This document shows, one piece after another, positions 19,382 to 28,252 of a stretch of 64,000 bases of DNA. Within the stretch, counting starts at the first letter, position 1. Each line of letters begins with the position of its first letter. Under the pieces are notes generated by a model. The model had not been told where the DNA came from. It did no database searches and saw nothing but the letters and a program-made list of their open reading frames with translations. The stretch is from a bacterium endosymbiont of Escarpia laminata (GTDB taxonomy: Bacteria > Pseudomonadota > Gammaproteobacteria > Chromatiales > Chromatiaceae). The position numbers and the translations under genes are program-made. The stretch covers positions 140,718 to 204,717 of the forward strand of contig QGON01000068.1 in the NCBI GenBank assembly GCA_003660235.1, written 5' to 3'.

Positions 19382-20605
19382 TCAGAAATGATCCAGAGAC
19401 ATTACCTGACGTACCTCTGCCATGGTCTCTTGCGCCACTTCCCGTGCCCTATCACAGCCTGCAGCGATAATGTCGTCCACCAATTCCGGCTGAGCCTCGA
19501 ACGCCTCCGCCCTCGCCTGCATCGGTCTGAGTTCCGCCAGCACCGATTCGATCACCGGCGCCTTGCAGTCGAGACAGCCGATTCCAGCGGAGCGGCACCC
19601 CTCCTGCACCCAGGCCTTTGTCTCATCATTGGAGTAGACCTCATGAAACTGCCAGACCGGACATTTGGCCGGATCGCCAGGATCAGTGCGCCGCACCCGG
19701 TTGGTGTCGGTGGGCATGCGCTTGAGCATGGTTTCCAGCTTTTCCGGACTCTCCCGCAGAGAGATGGTATTGCCGTAGGACTTGGACATCTTCTGGCCGT
19801 CGAGACCAGGCATTTTGGAGGCCTTGGTCAGTAATGGTTGAGGCTCCACCAGGATGATCCTGCCGCCCCCTTCAAGGAAACCGAACAGCCGTTCCCGATC
19901 GCTGTCGGTGATGTTCTGTTGGGATTCGAGCAGGTTGCGGGCCGAGGTCAGCGCTTCCAGATCACCCTGCTCCTGATAGGCGCGGCGGTATCGATCGAAC
20001 GCCTTGGCGTTCTTTTTGCCCATCTTCTTCTTCGCCTGTTCCGCCTTCTGCTCGAAATCTACCTCGCGCCCATAGATATGGTTGAAGCGGCGCGCCACTT
20101 CACGGGTCAGTTCCACATGCGCCACCTGATCCTCGCCCACCGGAACATATCCCGCCTTGTAGATCAGGATATCCGCTGACTGCAGCAGTGGGTAACCGAG
20201 AAAACCGTAGGTAGCCAGATCCTTCTCTTTCAGCTTCTCCTGCTGATCCTTATAACTGGGTACCCGCTCCAGCCAGCCCAGCGGGGTAATCATGGAGAGC
20301 AGCAGATGCAACTCCGCATGTTCCGGCACATGGGACTGCACGAACAAGGTCGCCTTCTCGGTATCGACACCGGCTGCCAGCCAGTCGATCACCATGTCGC
20401 GTACGCTCGCCGGAACCACTGAGGGGTCATCGTAGTGAGTGGTCAATGCATGCCAGTCGGCAACGAAGAAGAAACACTCGTGCTCGTGCTGGAGTTCCAC
20501 CCAGTTTTTCAGCACGCCGTGATAGTGGCCCAGATGAAGACGTCCGGTAGGGCGCATGCCAGAGAGCACGCGCGAGTGCTGTGCGGAAACAGAATTCAAG
20601 ATCAA
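19382..20605 (-). CDS. trpS: Tryptophan-tRNA ligase
   Basis: A class I aminoacyl-tRNA synthetase that charges tRNA-Trp. The HIGH-like motif is HLGHYHG near residue 23 and the KMSKS loop is exact near 272. It is 407 residues, longer than the ~334 of E. coli TrpS because of a charged insertion at about residues 185-250 (AEQAKKKMGKKNAKAFD); longer forms are common in pseudomonads and relatives. The start overlaps the stop of the M50 protease gene by four bases. Confidence 0.95.
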   Translation of the reverse strand: MILNSVSAQHSRVLSGMRPTGRLHLGHYHGVLKNWVELQHEHECFFFVADWHALTTHYDDPSVVPASVRDMVIDWLAAGVDTEKATLFVQSHVPEHAELHLLLSMITPLGWLERVPSYKDQQEKLKEKDLATYGFLGYPLLQSADILIYKAGYVPVGEDQVAHVELTREVARRFNHIYGREVDFEQKAEQAKKKMGKKNAKAFDRYRRAYQEQGDLEALTSARNLLESQQNITDSDRERLFGFLEGGGRIILVEPQPLLTKASKMPGLDGQKMSKSYGNTISLRESPEKLETMLKRMPTDTNRVRRTDPGDPAKCPVWQFHEVYSNDETKAWVQEGCRSAGIGCLDCKAPVIESVLAELRPMQARAEAFEAQPELVDDIIAAGCDRAREVAQETMAEVRQVMSLDHF

Positions 20606-21288
20606 CTCCTTGCGGGACTGAGGATGACGGGGATCAGCTGAGTCACGATATCCGTTGCCGGCAGGATCGAGATGGTCAAGCCGATCAGGGGCCAGAGAAT
20701 CATCCCCAGCAGGCCAGTGGCCAACAGCAGGACAACAATAAACAGGCCATAGGGTTCAAGACGGGAGTAGACCTGCGCCATCTTCGGCGGCAACAGTGAA
20801 TAGACAACGCGACCCCCATCCAGAGGCGGCACCGGCAGCAGGTTCAGCGCCATCAGAATGGCGTTGATAAGGACACCGGCCACACCCATGTAGATCAATG
20901 GGCGCGCAACCCATTCAAGTGAATTAAACATCCACAATCCCAGATAGATCAGCAGCGCCCAGATCAGGGCCATCAGGAAATTTGCACCCGGCCCGGCCAG
21001 GGACACCAGTGCCACATCCCGCCGGGTATTGTGCAGATTGTTCCAGTTGACCGGCACCGGTTTGGCCCAGCCAAATATAAATCCGCTAAGCAGATAAACT
21101 GCAATCGGCACCACCACTGTACCGACAGGATCGATGTGCCGGAGAGGATTCAGCGTCACCCGCCCGAGCATACGCGCGGTGCTGTCTCCCAGCTTCTCCG
21201 CCATCCAGCCGTGGGCGGCTTCATGCACGGTGACGGCAAACAGCAGGGGCAGTGCAAAAATGGAAAGCTTGTATAAGATTTCGTCCAT
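20602..21288 (-). CDS. Site-2 protease family (M50) membrane metalloprotease
   Basis: A polytopic membrane zinc protease of 228 residues. The HEAAHGW sequence near residue 21 is the HExxH zinc site in the first membrane segment, and PVPPLDGGRVV near 150 is the third zinc-ligand region. Length and lack of PDZ or CBS domains fit the compact YwhC-like group. ATG 21288 is chosen because the family begins just before the first membrane segment; it is 8 bases after the yciO stop. This gene often precedes trpS in gammaproteobacteria. Its substrate is unknown. Confidence 0.9.
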   Translation of the reverse strand: MDEILYKLSIFALPLLFAVTVHEAAHGWMAEKLGDSTARMLGRVTLNPLRHIDPVGTVVVPIAVYLLSGFIFGWAKPVPVNWNNLHNTRRDVALVSLAGPGANFLMALIWALLIYLGLWMFNSLEWVARPLIYMGVAGVLINAILMALNLLPVPPLDGGRVVYSLLPPKMAQVYSRLEPYGLFIVVLLLATGLLGMILWPLIGLTISILPATDIVTQLIPVILSPARS

Positions 21289-21295
21289 CGGCGGA

Positions 21296-21919
21296 TTATA
21301 CCTCGAACAGGGAGACATCGCCCTTGCCGGCCCTGGCGATCTCCGGCGTCTCTTCCGTCATCACCACCACAGAGGTGGGTTCGAAACCGCAATAACCGCC
21401 ATCGATGATCAGGTCCACCTCATGATCCAGAATCTGGCGCATCTCATAGGGATCGGTGAGCGGCATTTCGTCACCCGGCAGGATCAGAGTGGTGCTCATG
21501 ATCGGCTCTCCCAGCTCTTCGAGCATATCCCTGACAATCTGGTTGTCCGGCACGCGGATGCCGATGGTTTTTCTCTTGGCATGCTGCAACCGGCGGGGTA
21601 CCTGCTTCGTGGCCTGGTGGATAAAAGTGTAGGGGCCGGGTGTCAGCGTCTTCAGCAGCCTGAACTCCTGATTACCCACCTTGGCATAGTTGGAGATCTC
21701 AGTGAGATCCCGGCACACAAGCGTAAAGTTGTGGCTCTCATCCAACTTGCGAATACGCCGGATCTTCTCCATCGCCCCCTTATCGCCAATCTGGCAGCCC
21801 AAGGCATAACTGGAGTCAGTCGGATAGATTATCAGGCCGCCCTGACGGATGATATTTACCGCCTGGCGGATCAAACGCGGCTGGGGGTTATCGGGGTGTA
21901 TCTGAAAAAACTGCGCCAT
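21296..21919 (-). CDS. yciO: YciO/YrdC-Sua5 family protein
   Basis: A 207-residue protein with the YrdC fold. It shows the nucleotide/threonyl-carbamoyl-AMP binding signature (YPTDSSYALGCQIGDKGA, KIRRIRKLD, SSVVV-like TSVVVM). YciO is a paralogue of TsaC, which makes threonylcarbamoyl-AMP for the t6A tRNA modification; YciO itself has weaker or uncertain activity. It lies between rnmA and the M50 gene, a conserved gammaproteobacterial order. Confidence 0.9.
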   Translation of the reverse strand: MAQFFQIHPDNPQPRLIRQAVNIIRQGGLIIYPTDSSYALGCQIGDKGAMEKIRRIRKLDESHNFTLVCRDLTEISNYAKVGNQEFRLLKTLTPGPYTFIHQATKQVPRRLQHAKRKTIGIRVPDNQIVRDMLEELGEPIMSTTLILPGDEMPLTDPYEMRQILDHEVDLIIDGGYCGFEPTSVVVMTEETPEIARAGKGDVSLFEV

Positions 21920-21931
21920 ATCTCTCGTCCG

Positions 21932-22801
21932 TCAAACTGACAATGCTCGTATTGGGCTCTCCAGCGCGAGGTCCCAATCCCGCCAAACAGGGACACAGCC
22001 ATCGGGAAGCAGCGGTAAGCGTCCCAACGCAATCCAGGGATTTTCCGGTGTGTGAAAATCTGAGCCGGTCGATGCCAGCAGAGCAAAATCTTCAGCGTGT
22101 CGGGCCATGGTAAGGGCCTCATCCTTGCTGTGGCTGCCGGAGACAACCTCCAGTCCCACGCCCCCAACCTCGACAAAATCCGCCAGCAGACGCCGCAATT
22201 TGGTGCGCGTCATTCTGTATCGAGCCGGATGCGCCACTACCGCCTGCCCACCAGCCTCCCTGATCCAGCCAACCGCCTCACCCAGGGAGGCCCACTGGCC
22301 CGCAACATGCCCGGGCTTGCCATTGACCAGAAAATGTTTGAAAACAGCCCGCTCGTCGGAAGCTGCGCCAATCTTTGCCAGATAACGTGCAAAGTGAGTA
22401 CGGCTGATCAGTCTGCCGTTGGAAAAACTGCGCGCCCCTTCGAGTGCATCGGGAATTCCGCTCTTCTCCAGCCGCCGCGATATCTCCTCTGCACGTCGAT
22501 CCCGCAACTGGCGCAGGCCTTTCAGACCCTCTTGCAGTACGCCGCAATCGGTGTCGAGATTCAGCGCCACGATATGGATCGTCTGCCGCTGCCAGGTCAC
22601 GGAGATTTCAGCCCCCGCAATCAGATGGATATCCAGCCGTGCGGCCGCCTCCAACGCCTCGGGAACACCTTCGGTACTGTCATGATCGGTCAGTGCCAAT
22701 ACGCGCACACCAGCATCTGCCGCCATTTGCACCAGGTTGGCAGGCGTCAGAGTGCCGTCTGAGGCTGTGGAGTGGTTGTGAAGATCGTATTCGCAAAACA
22801 T
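21932..22801 (-). CDS. rnmA: PHP-domain phosphoesterase, RNase AM (YciV)
   Basis: A 289-residue PHP metalloenzyme. The first metal motif is YDLHNHSTASDG near residue 5, then ALTDHDSTEG near 38 and the last ligands TGSDFHTPE near 258. The E. coli homologue is a 5'-3' exonuclease that matures 5' ends of rRNAs and also hydrolyses 3',5'-bisphosphonucleotides. ATG 22801 is chosen because the PHP motif begins almost at once; the frame is open far upstream but that part has no similarity to the family. It heads the eight-gene run that ends with the DNA glycosylase. Confidence 0.92.
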   Translation of the reverse strand: MFCEYDLHNHSTASDGTLTPANLVQMAADAGVRVLALTDHDSTEGVPEALEAAARLDIHLIAGAEISVTWQRQTIHIVALNLDTDCGVLQEGLKGLRQLRDRRAEEISRRLEKSGIPDALEGARSFSNGRLISRTHFARYLAKIGAASDERAVFKHFLVNGKPGHVAGQWASLGEAVGWIREAGGQAVVAHPARYRMTRTKLRRLLADFVEVGGVGLEVVSGSHSKDEALTMARHAEDFALLASTGSDFHTPENPWIALGRLPLLPDGCVPVWRDWDLALESPIRALSV

Positions 22802-22819
22802 GGGGGCGAATTGTACCCT

Positions 22820-23914
22820 ATGGACAACAAAATAATATCTGGAATATCCAAGTCGTCCATGAAGGCATCGGAAGAACAGAGCATCAACACGACCCTGGTC
22901 AGTGCCGCCACTCTGCTGGCCCAGGCCGTCATTGCCAAGGGTATCGACCTCGATGCATTTCTCGCACAGCTGGGTATCAGACCCGATGAATACAACGATC
23001 CGAATGGGCGAATCCCGGTCCCTTTGATGCAGCGTGCATGGCGGCTGGCAGTGGAATGGTCCGGGGACGAGTGTTTCGGATTGGGACTGGCAGATGTGGT
23101 GCAACCTGCGGCACTGCATGGAATTGGGCTCTCCATGATCTCTAGCAACAGCCTGCGCGAGGCGATCGAACGGGTCGTCTGTTATCAGCGTTTCCTCTCC
23201 ACTGCATTCAAGATCAGCCTGAATCCAGAGGGTGATCGCTATAGAATCGACTTCTCCACAGAACGTTTCCGGGCCACGCCGGATCCCGCTTCCATCGACG
23301 GCACCCTGGCTGTGTTTGTGGAGATGTCCCGCATCACGGCCGGTTCCACAGTGCGTCCTGTTCACGTCAATCTGCAAAGAAAATCCCCAGCCACATGCGC
23401 CACCCGCTACCGGCACTACTTTGGCTGCCCCGTCACGTTTTCCAGTCCCAACAACCAGATCCTGTTTGATCGGGAAACATTCGACCGTCCACTGCCCACC
23501 GCCAACCCTGATTTGGCAAGAATAAACGATCAGGTCGTCATCGAATATCTGCAACGCTTTGACCCCCAGACGCTTTCCGCACGGCTCAGGACGCTGATCA
23601 TCGACGCCCTGCCCGGTGGGACCATCAGTGAAGAATCGATCGTACAGCGACTCAATATGAGCCTGCGGAGCCTCCAGCGGCAGCTGAAAAATGAACGGAC
23701 AAGTTACAAAGAGATACTGGCAGGGACACGTCGGCAACTGGCACAGGAGTATCTGACAAACAGCGAGCGCCAGATCATCGAAATCGGCTATATGCTGGGC
23801 TTCAGTGAACCGAGCAATTTCTCCCGCGCCTTTAAACGCTGGACCGGACAGAGCCCGCAGCAGTTCAGGGAAACGTCCAGAGAACAGACCCAAATACATC
23901 CCTCACAAATATGA
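22820..23914 (+). CDS. AraC family transcriptional regulator
   Basis: About 364 residues. The N-terminal half matches the arabinose-binding-like domain found in OruR/ArgR-type and virulence AraC regulators; the C-terminal ~100 residues form the double helix-turn-helix (LNMSLRSLQRQLKNERTSY, then IGYMLGFSEPSNFSRAFKRWTGQSP). With ATG 22820 it would be separated from the divergent rnmA start by only 18 bases; ATG 22859 leaves 57 bases and may be the true start. The target is unknown. It sits upstream of the split lpxC gene. Confidence 0.88.
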   Translation: MDNKIISGISKSSMKASEEQSINTTLVSAATLLAQAVIAKGIDLDAFLAQLGIRPDEYNDPNGRIPVPLMQRAWRLAVEWSGDECFGLGLADVVQPAALHGIGLSMISSNSLREAIERVVCYQRFLSTAFKISLNPEGDRYRIDFSTERFRATPDPASIDGTLAVFVEMSRITAGSTVRPVHVNLQRKSPATCATRYRHYFGCPVTFSSPNNQILFDRETFDRPLPTANPDLARINDQVVIEYLQRFDPQTLSARLRTLIIDALPGGTISEESIVQRLNMSLRSLQRQLKNERTSYKEILAGTRRQLAQEYLTNSERQIIEIGYMLGFSEPSNFSRAFKRWTGQSPQQFRETSREQTQIHPSQI

Positions 23915-24008
23915 TCGAGTGGCGCCTTCAGACATGTGATTGGCGGTAAGGGACCAGCTCAGTTTAACCCTCTCCTTTAGTGTTGAGCATGACACTAGGA
24001 GATGTGCC

Positions 24009-25252
24009 ATGAACAATCATATCCAATATCAGAAAACCCTTCGGGAACCTATCAGTTTCGTAGGTATCGGCTTGCATAGCGGAGAGAGAGCCAAGATCAC
24101 ACTTAAACCGAGCATGAACAGCAGTGGGATCTACTTTTTGCGCAAAGATGTTAAGCCAGGCACCGGTTTGATCCCTGCACGCTGGTACAACGTGCAGGCC
24201 ACGACCATGTCAACGACCAAGTGAGTCTTCGACCTCGTGATAGATTTTGGGACATCCCAGTCCCCAAAATCGACTCGGCCTTCGACAACCTGTTTGTGCC
24301 CCGGCCGTCCCGGTCACTGGCACTACGCGACAACCTCGCAAGCTCGTTGCCGCTCCGTTGCCAGCTCCCGATGACTGGACGCCGCGCTCGGATGCCTACT
24401 TTGCTTCCCCTCTGGCGCAAGGCACGCCGGGTAAGCAGTGCGGCCTCGCGGCTACCGGGGACTACCAGCCTTCGCTTCGCTCTCCATGGCTGGCAGCGGC
24501 TGATGAATAAACAGGGAACAACCGTCGATACGGTAGAACATCTGATGGCCGCCCTTTTCGGCTGCGGCGTGGATAACGCTTTGGTTGAAGTGGACGGCCC
24601 GGAAATCCCAATCATGGACGGCAGTGCGGCACCTTTCGCTACCACCATCGAGGGTATCGGCACCCGGAAACAGAGTGTGCCCCGGCATGCGATATGGGTA
24701 CAGCGGCCGATTGAGGTGCGCGAGGGTGACAAGTTCGCCATCCTGATGCCGCATCCCACGCCCAGGATTACGATTGCCATCGATTTCCCAGGTACTGCGG
24801 TCGGTGCTCAAACATTCTCCGTGGAGTTGGTGAATGAGGCGTTCAGAAACGATATCGCAAGAGCAAGGACTTTTGGTTTCACCCAGCAACTGAATGAACT
24901 GCGGAGTCGTGGCCTTGCCCTTGGAGGATCGTTGAATAATGCTGTACTGGTGGATGGGGAACGCATCGTCAATGAAGGTGGACTGCGTTACGACAACGAG
25001 TTTGTTCGCCACAAGGTGCTCGACGCTTTTGGTGATCTTGCGCTTGCGGGCGTACCGATATTCGGCCACTACTACGCCTATAAGCCAGGCCATTCGCTCA
25101 ATCATGCCTTGATGAGACAATTATTCAGTGACCGCTCTGCCTGGTCCTATATTGCAGTTGATGAATTTCAGCAGCTTTTTGGAGAGCCCATTCAGGCAGA
25201 ACAGGAAAGCGAGGAGGTGTTTTTGAAACAGGAGGATATTAGGGCCTGTTAA
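24009..25252 (+). pseudogene. lpxC: lpxC copy interrupted by an insertion
   Basis: LpxC removes acetyl from UDP-3-O-acyl-GlcNAc, the committed step of lipid A synthesis. Residues 1-70 are intact (FVGIGLHSGERAKITLKPS) up to TTMSTT, where a TGA follows. After an unrelated stretch of about 281 bp, the rest resumes as NKQGTTVDTVEHLMAALFG and runs to the end in another frame. The zinc and catalytic region is all in the second part (TVEHLMAAL, FVRHKVLDAFGDLAL, KPGHSLNH). The start has a good Shine-Dalgarno (AGGAG). The stop TAA lies within a repeat (25244-25375). It is away from the fts cluster where lpxC usually sits, so a second intact copy probably exists elsewhere. Confidence 0.85.
24219..24499. 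mobile_element. Hairpin-rich insertion of about 281 bp inside lpxC
   Basis: The boundaries follow from joining ACGACC (24213-24218) to CTGATG (24500); the resulting length (281) accounts exactly for the frame difference between the two lpxC parts. The left end holds a strong stem (GATTTTGGG at 24243 with CCCAAAATC at 24263). The right end holds CCAGCC (24465) with GGCTGG (24488). Internal repeats include CTGGCA/TGCCAG. No transposase, no clear terminal inverted repeats and no target duplication are seen. The precise edges could move by a few bases. Confidence 0.6.
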
Positions 25253-25375
25253 CACTATGCATCAGAAAGCACTGTTTTTACCGCGAAGCGCACGAAGGAC
25301 ATAAAGAAAATATATTTTTATATCAATCTCTTACCTTCATGCGCTTCGTATTCTTTATGGTTAGATATGGGTTAC
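25244..25375 (-). repeat. Dispersed MITE-like repeat, copy A
   Basis: On the minus strand this reads into the same sequence as copy B at 39378-39513: AACCCATATCTAACC, then AAAGAA.CGAAG, CCTTCGTGCGCTTCG and GGTAAAAA in the same order and spacing. It is internally palindromic (GCGAAGCGCACGAAGG against CCTTCATGCGCTTCG). Its left edge, CCTGTTAACACTATGC, provides the lpxC stop codon. Confidence 0.75.
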
Positions 25376-25714
25376 TGGATGGGCACGGGTTAATGATTGC
25401 CAGGCCATCCCCTGATAGGCAGCCTGGCAAATTTGATGCGCCAGCAGATTCTTTAGTATGACCAAATGGTTTATCCCAAAGGAACATTTCAAGAACAAGG
25501 AAACAAACGTGAAGAAAGGCGACAAACCCTACCAGTATATTTGCTATGATTATCAATCTATTTCAACTCTGCTGGTTATCAACTAAATCACTATTTTCGA
25601 CAATGTACAAAACATCCATTAAACAACGCAACAAATCTATATTCGTCAATTTACTCAAACACCAGCTGCGGGGCGAGTAGTATTTGATTACCGTACCAAT
25701 ATGATGGGATATGC
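25253..25714. other. Gap of 462 bp without an intact gene
   Basis: The stretch between the lpxC stop and the HD-GYP gene contains most of repeat copy A (to about 25375) and a DUF1304 gene remnant on the minus strand (25455-25556). The last ~150 bp are AT-rich and probably hold the promoter of the HD-GYP gene, but no box could be placed with confidence. Confidence 0.7.
25455..25556 (-). pseudogene. DUF1304 membrane protein remnant
   Basis: The first ~33 codons (ILVGFVAFLHVCFLVLEMFLW, then DKPFG) match the beginning of small DUF1304 membrane proteins, which normally have about 120 residues and four membrane segments. Similarity stops after KPFG and the frame then runs into unrelated sequence and repeat copy A. 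The apparent start is TTG. Only a 5' fragment remains. Confidence 0.45.
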
Positions 25715-26776
25715 ATGATCACCGAGTCGGAAATCAAAGCTGGGCAGATTCTGGTAGTTGATGACGAACCACTGAATCTCCTGGTGGTGGAGGAGATATT
25801 TGATAACGCCGGCTACCCAAACGTCCAATCCACTACAGACCCAAAAGAGGCCGTAGCGCTTTTCAAGCAGCAACGATTCGATCTGATACTGTTGGATCTC
25901 AACATGCCGGGTATGGACGGATTCGAGGTAATGTCGCATTTCTGCAAGCAGAAGTACGAGCCCCAACCTCCGGTGCTGGTGCTCACTGCGATAGGTGATC
26001 GGGAGACGCGCTTGAGAGCCTTACGGGGAGGCGCCAAGGATTTCCTGGTCAAACCGTTCGACAGCGAAGAGGTATTGAGCCGCGCCTACAATCTGCTTGA
26101 AGTATCTCTCGCCCACAAACTGATCACTCACTACAGTTCGACCCTGGAGCGTGCGGTCAGAGCAAAAACCAGAGAGCTATTGGAAACCCAGGCGGAGATC
26201 GTCAAACGCCTGGGATATGCCGCTGAGTTCAGAGATACCGAAACGGGAGAACACACGGTTCGTGTTGGACACTACTCCAGGCTTCTTGCCATGCAGATCG
26301 GGTTAAGTGTGGATGAGGCGGAACGGATACTCTATGCAGCGCCAATGCATGATATCGGCAAGATTGGTATTCCAGATAAGATTCTGCTGAAGCCGGGAAA
26401 GCTGGATGCTGTTGAGTGGGAGATAATGAAGACACATACCAGCATCGGCGCCAAAATTCTCCGGGGTGGTTCCAACCTGCTCATCGAATGTGCCCGTACT
26501 ATCGCCCTGACACACCATGAAAAATGGGATGGCAGCGGGTATCCGAAAGGACTGAAAGGTCATCAGATTTCGATCAAAGGCCGTATTGTTGCTGTTGCCG
26601 ACGTTTTCGATGCCCTGACCATGTCTCGGCCCTACAAGTCCGCCTGGCCGATTGAGGACGCGATGAAACTGATCAATGAGCAGTCCGGCATCCACTTTGA
26701 TCCGACCTTGGTCACCGCATTCAACACTATTCTGGATCAGCTGGTCGAGGTTCGTGAGCAGCATGCCGATCCATAA
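25715..26776 (+). CDS. Response regulator with HD-GYP domain
   Basis: A 353-residue protein with an N-terminal receiver (phospho-acceptor Asp61 in LILLDLNMPGMDG, Lys in FLVKPF), a short coiled linker and an HD-GYP domain from ~165. The latter has HDIGKIGIPD and HHEKWDGSGYPKGL, the metal and GYP motifs of active c-di-GMP phosphodiesterases. It would lower c-di-GMP when phosphorylated. It converges on a minus-strand run of three kinases and two more receivers, whose receiver shares the VDDEPLN start, so they probably form one network. Confidence 0.93.
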   Translation: MITESEIKAGQILVVDDEPLNLLVVEEIFDNAGYPNVQSTTDPKEAVALFKQQRFDLILLDLNMPGMDGFEVMSHFCKQKYEPQPPVLVLTAIGDRETRLRALRGGAKDFLVKPFDSEEVLSRAYNLLEVSLAHKLITHYSSTLERAVRAKTRELLETQAEIVKRLGYAAEFRDTETGEHTVRVGHYSRLLAMQIGLSVDEAERILYAAPMHDIGKIGIPDKILLKPGKLDAVEWEIMKTHTSIGAKILRGGSNLLIECARTIALTHHEKWDGSGYPKGLKGHQISIKGRIVAVADVFDALTMSRPYKSAWPIEDAMKLINEQSGIHFDPTLVTAFNTILDQLVEVREQHADP

Positions 26777-26849
26777 GCGCAGGTGGTAATTGTGCCTGTT
26801 TCGCCGTCAGCAATACAACCCGATACCGGCTAAACCTCAGCGTGGCATT

Positions 26850-28007
26850 TTATCTGCCAGTTTCAGTAGTTTCCTTCAGGGAAGCGTTGAGACGGCGCAT
26901 GATATTTCCGAACTGCACATCCAGCTCCAGCCCGGACTCGTACAAGGCATCAGTCTTGGCTTCTGTTTCAGTGACCATTTCCATGAGCACCTTCTCCTGC
27001 TCTTCTGAGAGACCCAGATGCATGAAGGATCTCTCTATGTCTACCCCCATATCAGAGAGTATCTGAGCATTCTCTATGCGCTGCTGCTTATGTTTGCTGT
27101 CGATCCCGGCAAGGCTCTGTTTGGCCATTTCAATGACCTCGGAGAGATCTTGTTGACGCCTGTAGAGTTTCTGCTCGGTCTCTATGCCCTTGATTCTTGC
27201 ATCCACACCCTCAATCAATACCGCCAGAGTGTCCTTCAGACGCCCCACTTTTTCTCCATCATCATAAGGCATGCTGCGGATCAGCAGTGATACCCTCTCA
27301 CCATTGAAGACGGCTCGGCTGCCAAACTCGAAGATGCGTTGGCCTCCGACCAGGCTTTCCAGCACTGATTGCTCCAAAGGGCGATCCAGCCCGTCTTTCG
27401 TGATGAAAAGTGTCTCCTGCTGCTGTTTCATTATCAGGCTTCCTGATAATCCATATTCATCCAGAACAGAAAAGACTTGCTGCCCAAGTTCGGTGAAATC
27501 CTTACTGGAAAAACTGTTCTGGAAAAACCTTAATATCACCCCGAACTCTGCGGCACTGGTCATGGCCGTCATCGCCATCTGCATGGCATCCTGAGAAGAG
27601 TTGCGCAGACTTTTCTTCTGATCGTAGTTTTTTAGTGCGATGCAGATTTTGGCTTTAAGTTCATCTTCATTAAATGGCTTGGTAATGTAGTCATCAGCGC
27701 CTGCTTCATACCCTGCCAGGCGTTCTTCGGGTGATGCCAGAGCCGATACAATAATGATCGGGAGTTCACCGAAGTCAGGGTCTTTACGGAGTCGCCGGCA
27801 GGTTTCCAACCCGTTCAGTACCGGCATGTTGACATCCATGATGATCAGGTCGGGCTTGCGGGTTGCCACGGTTTCTATGCAAGCCTGGCCATTTTCAGCG
27901 GATATCAGTTCAAATTCGTTGGCCAGAAGCTCTTCGAGGATGATCTGGTTAAGCGGTTCATCGTCAACACCAAGAATCAGGGGTTGAGTCTTTATCTGCT
28001 CTTCCAT
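26850..28007 (-). CDS. Response regulator with unrecognised output region
   Basis: A 385-residue protein. Residues 8-130 form a receiver with Asp58 in LIIMDVNMPVLNG and the TKPF lysine. Residues ~140-260 form a globular region I do not recognise; the final ~110 are helical and probably coiled coil (MEMVTETEAKTDALYESGLEL). No DNA-binding, cyclase, phosphodiesterase or kinase motif is visible, so output is likely by protein contact. It is the promoter-distal gene of the minus-strand signalling run, separated from the 6-TM kinase by 245 bp that contain a repeat-bounded segment. Confidence 0.82.
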   Translation of the reverse strand: MEEQIKTQPLILGVDDEPLNQIILEELLANEFELISAENGQACIETVATRKPDLIIMDVNMPVLNGLETCRRLRKDPDFGELPIIIVSALASPEERLAGYEAGADDYITKPFNEDELKAKICIALKNYDQKKSLRNSSQDAMQMAMTAMTSAAEFGVILRFFQNSFSSKDFTELGQQVFSVLDEYGLSGSLIMKQQQETLFITKDGLDRPLEQSVLESLVGGQRIFEFGSRAVFNGERVSLLIRSMPYDDGEKVGRLKDTLAVLIEGVDARIKGIETEQKLYRRQQDLSEVIEMAKQSLAGIDSKHKQQRIENAQILSDMGVDIERSFMHLGLSEEQEKVLMEMVTETEAKTDALYESGLELDVQFGNIMRRLNASLKETTETGR

Positions 28008-28028
28008 TCTTATATTCCCATAATTTTT

Positions 28029-28199
28029 GGAGCCTCTGATTAATGGTCATCTCCGTCCTTTGGTCCGTAAACGCTACATCCATTTAGTACTACTTGAGCA
28101 TGGCGAGAAATCTTAATCCTCGTAACCTATTGATAAAAAATTTGTTTTAGATCTCTCCCCACGGTCGAGATGACAGTGACTTAATTAATCAGGGGTTCC
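28029..28199. repeat. Segment bounded by imperfect 17-bp inverted repeats
   Basis: The ends 28029-28045 (GGAGCCTCTGATTAATG) and 28183-28199 match as reverse complements at 13 of 17 positions. The 171-bp segment lies between the 6-TM kinase gene and the receiver gene and has no reading frame. It has the layout of a miniature inverted-repeat element but no second copy was found in the window. Confidence 0.5.
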
Positions 28200-28252
28200 T
28201 TTATTTTATTTCTGAATGCAAGAATTATCGGCATCTCACGGTTTTTCTTTAA

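Noticed and set aside
22802..23899. Long upstream extension of the rnmA frame
   Set aside because: It is antisense to the AraC gene; the PHP motif starts right after ATG 22801, so the extension is chance.
24221..24505. Novel protein-coding start for the second lpxC part
   Set aside because: The frame is open, but the sequence is Arg/Ser/Pro-rich without similarity, and the opposite strand is also open; it is better read as part of the insertion.
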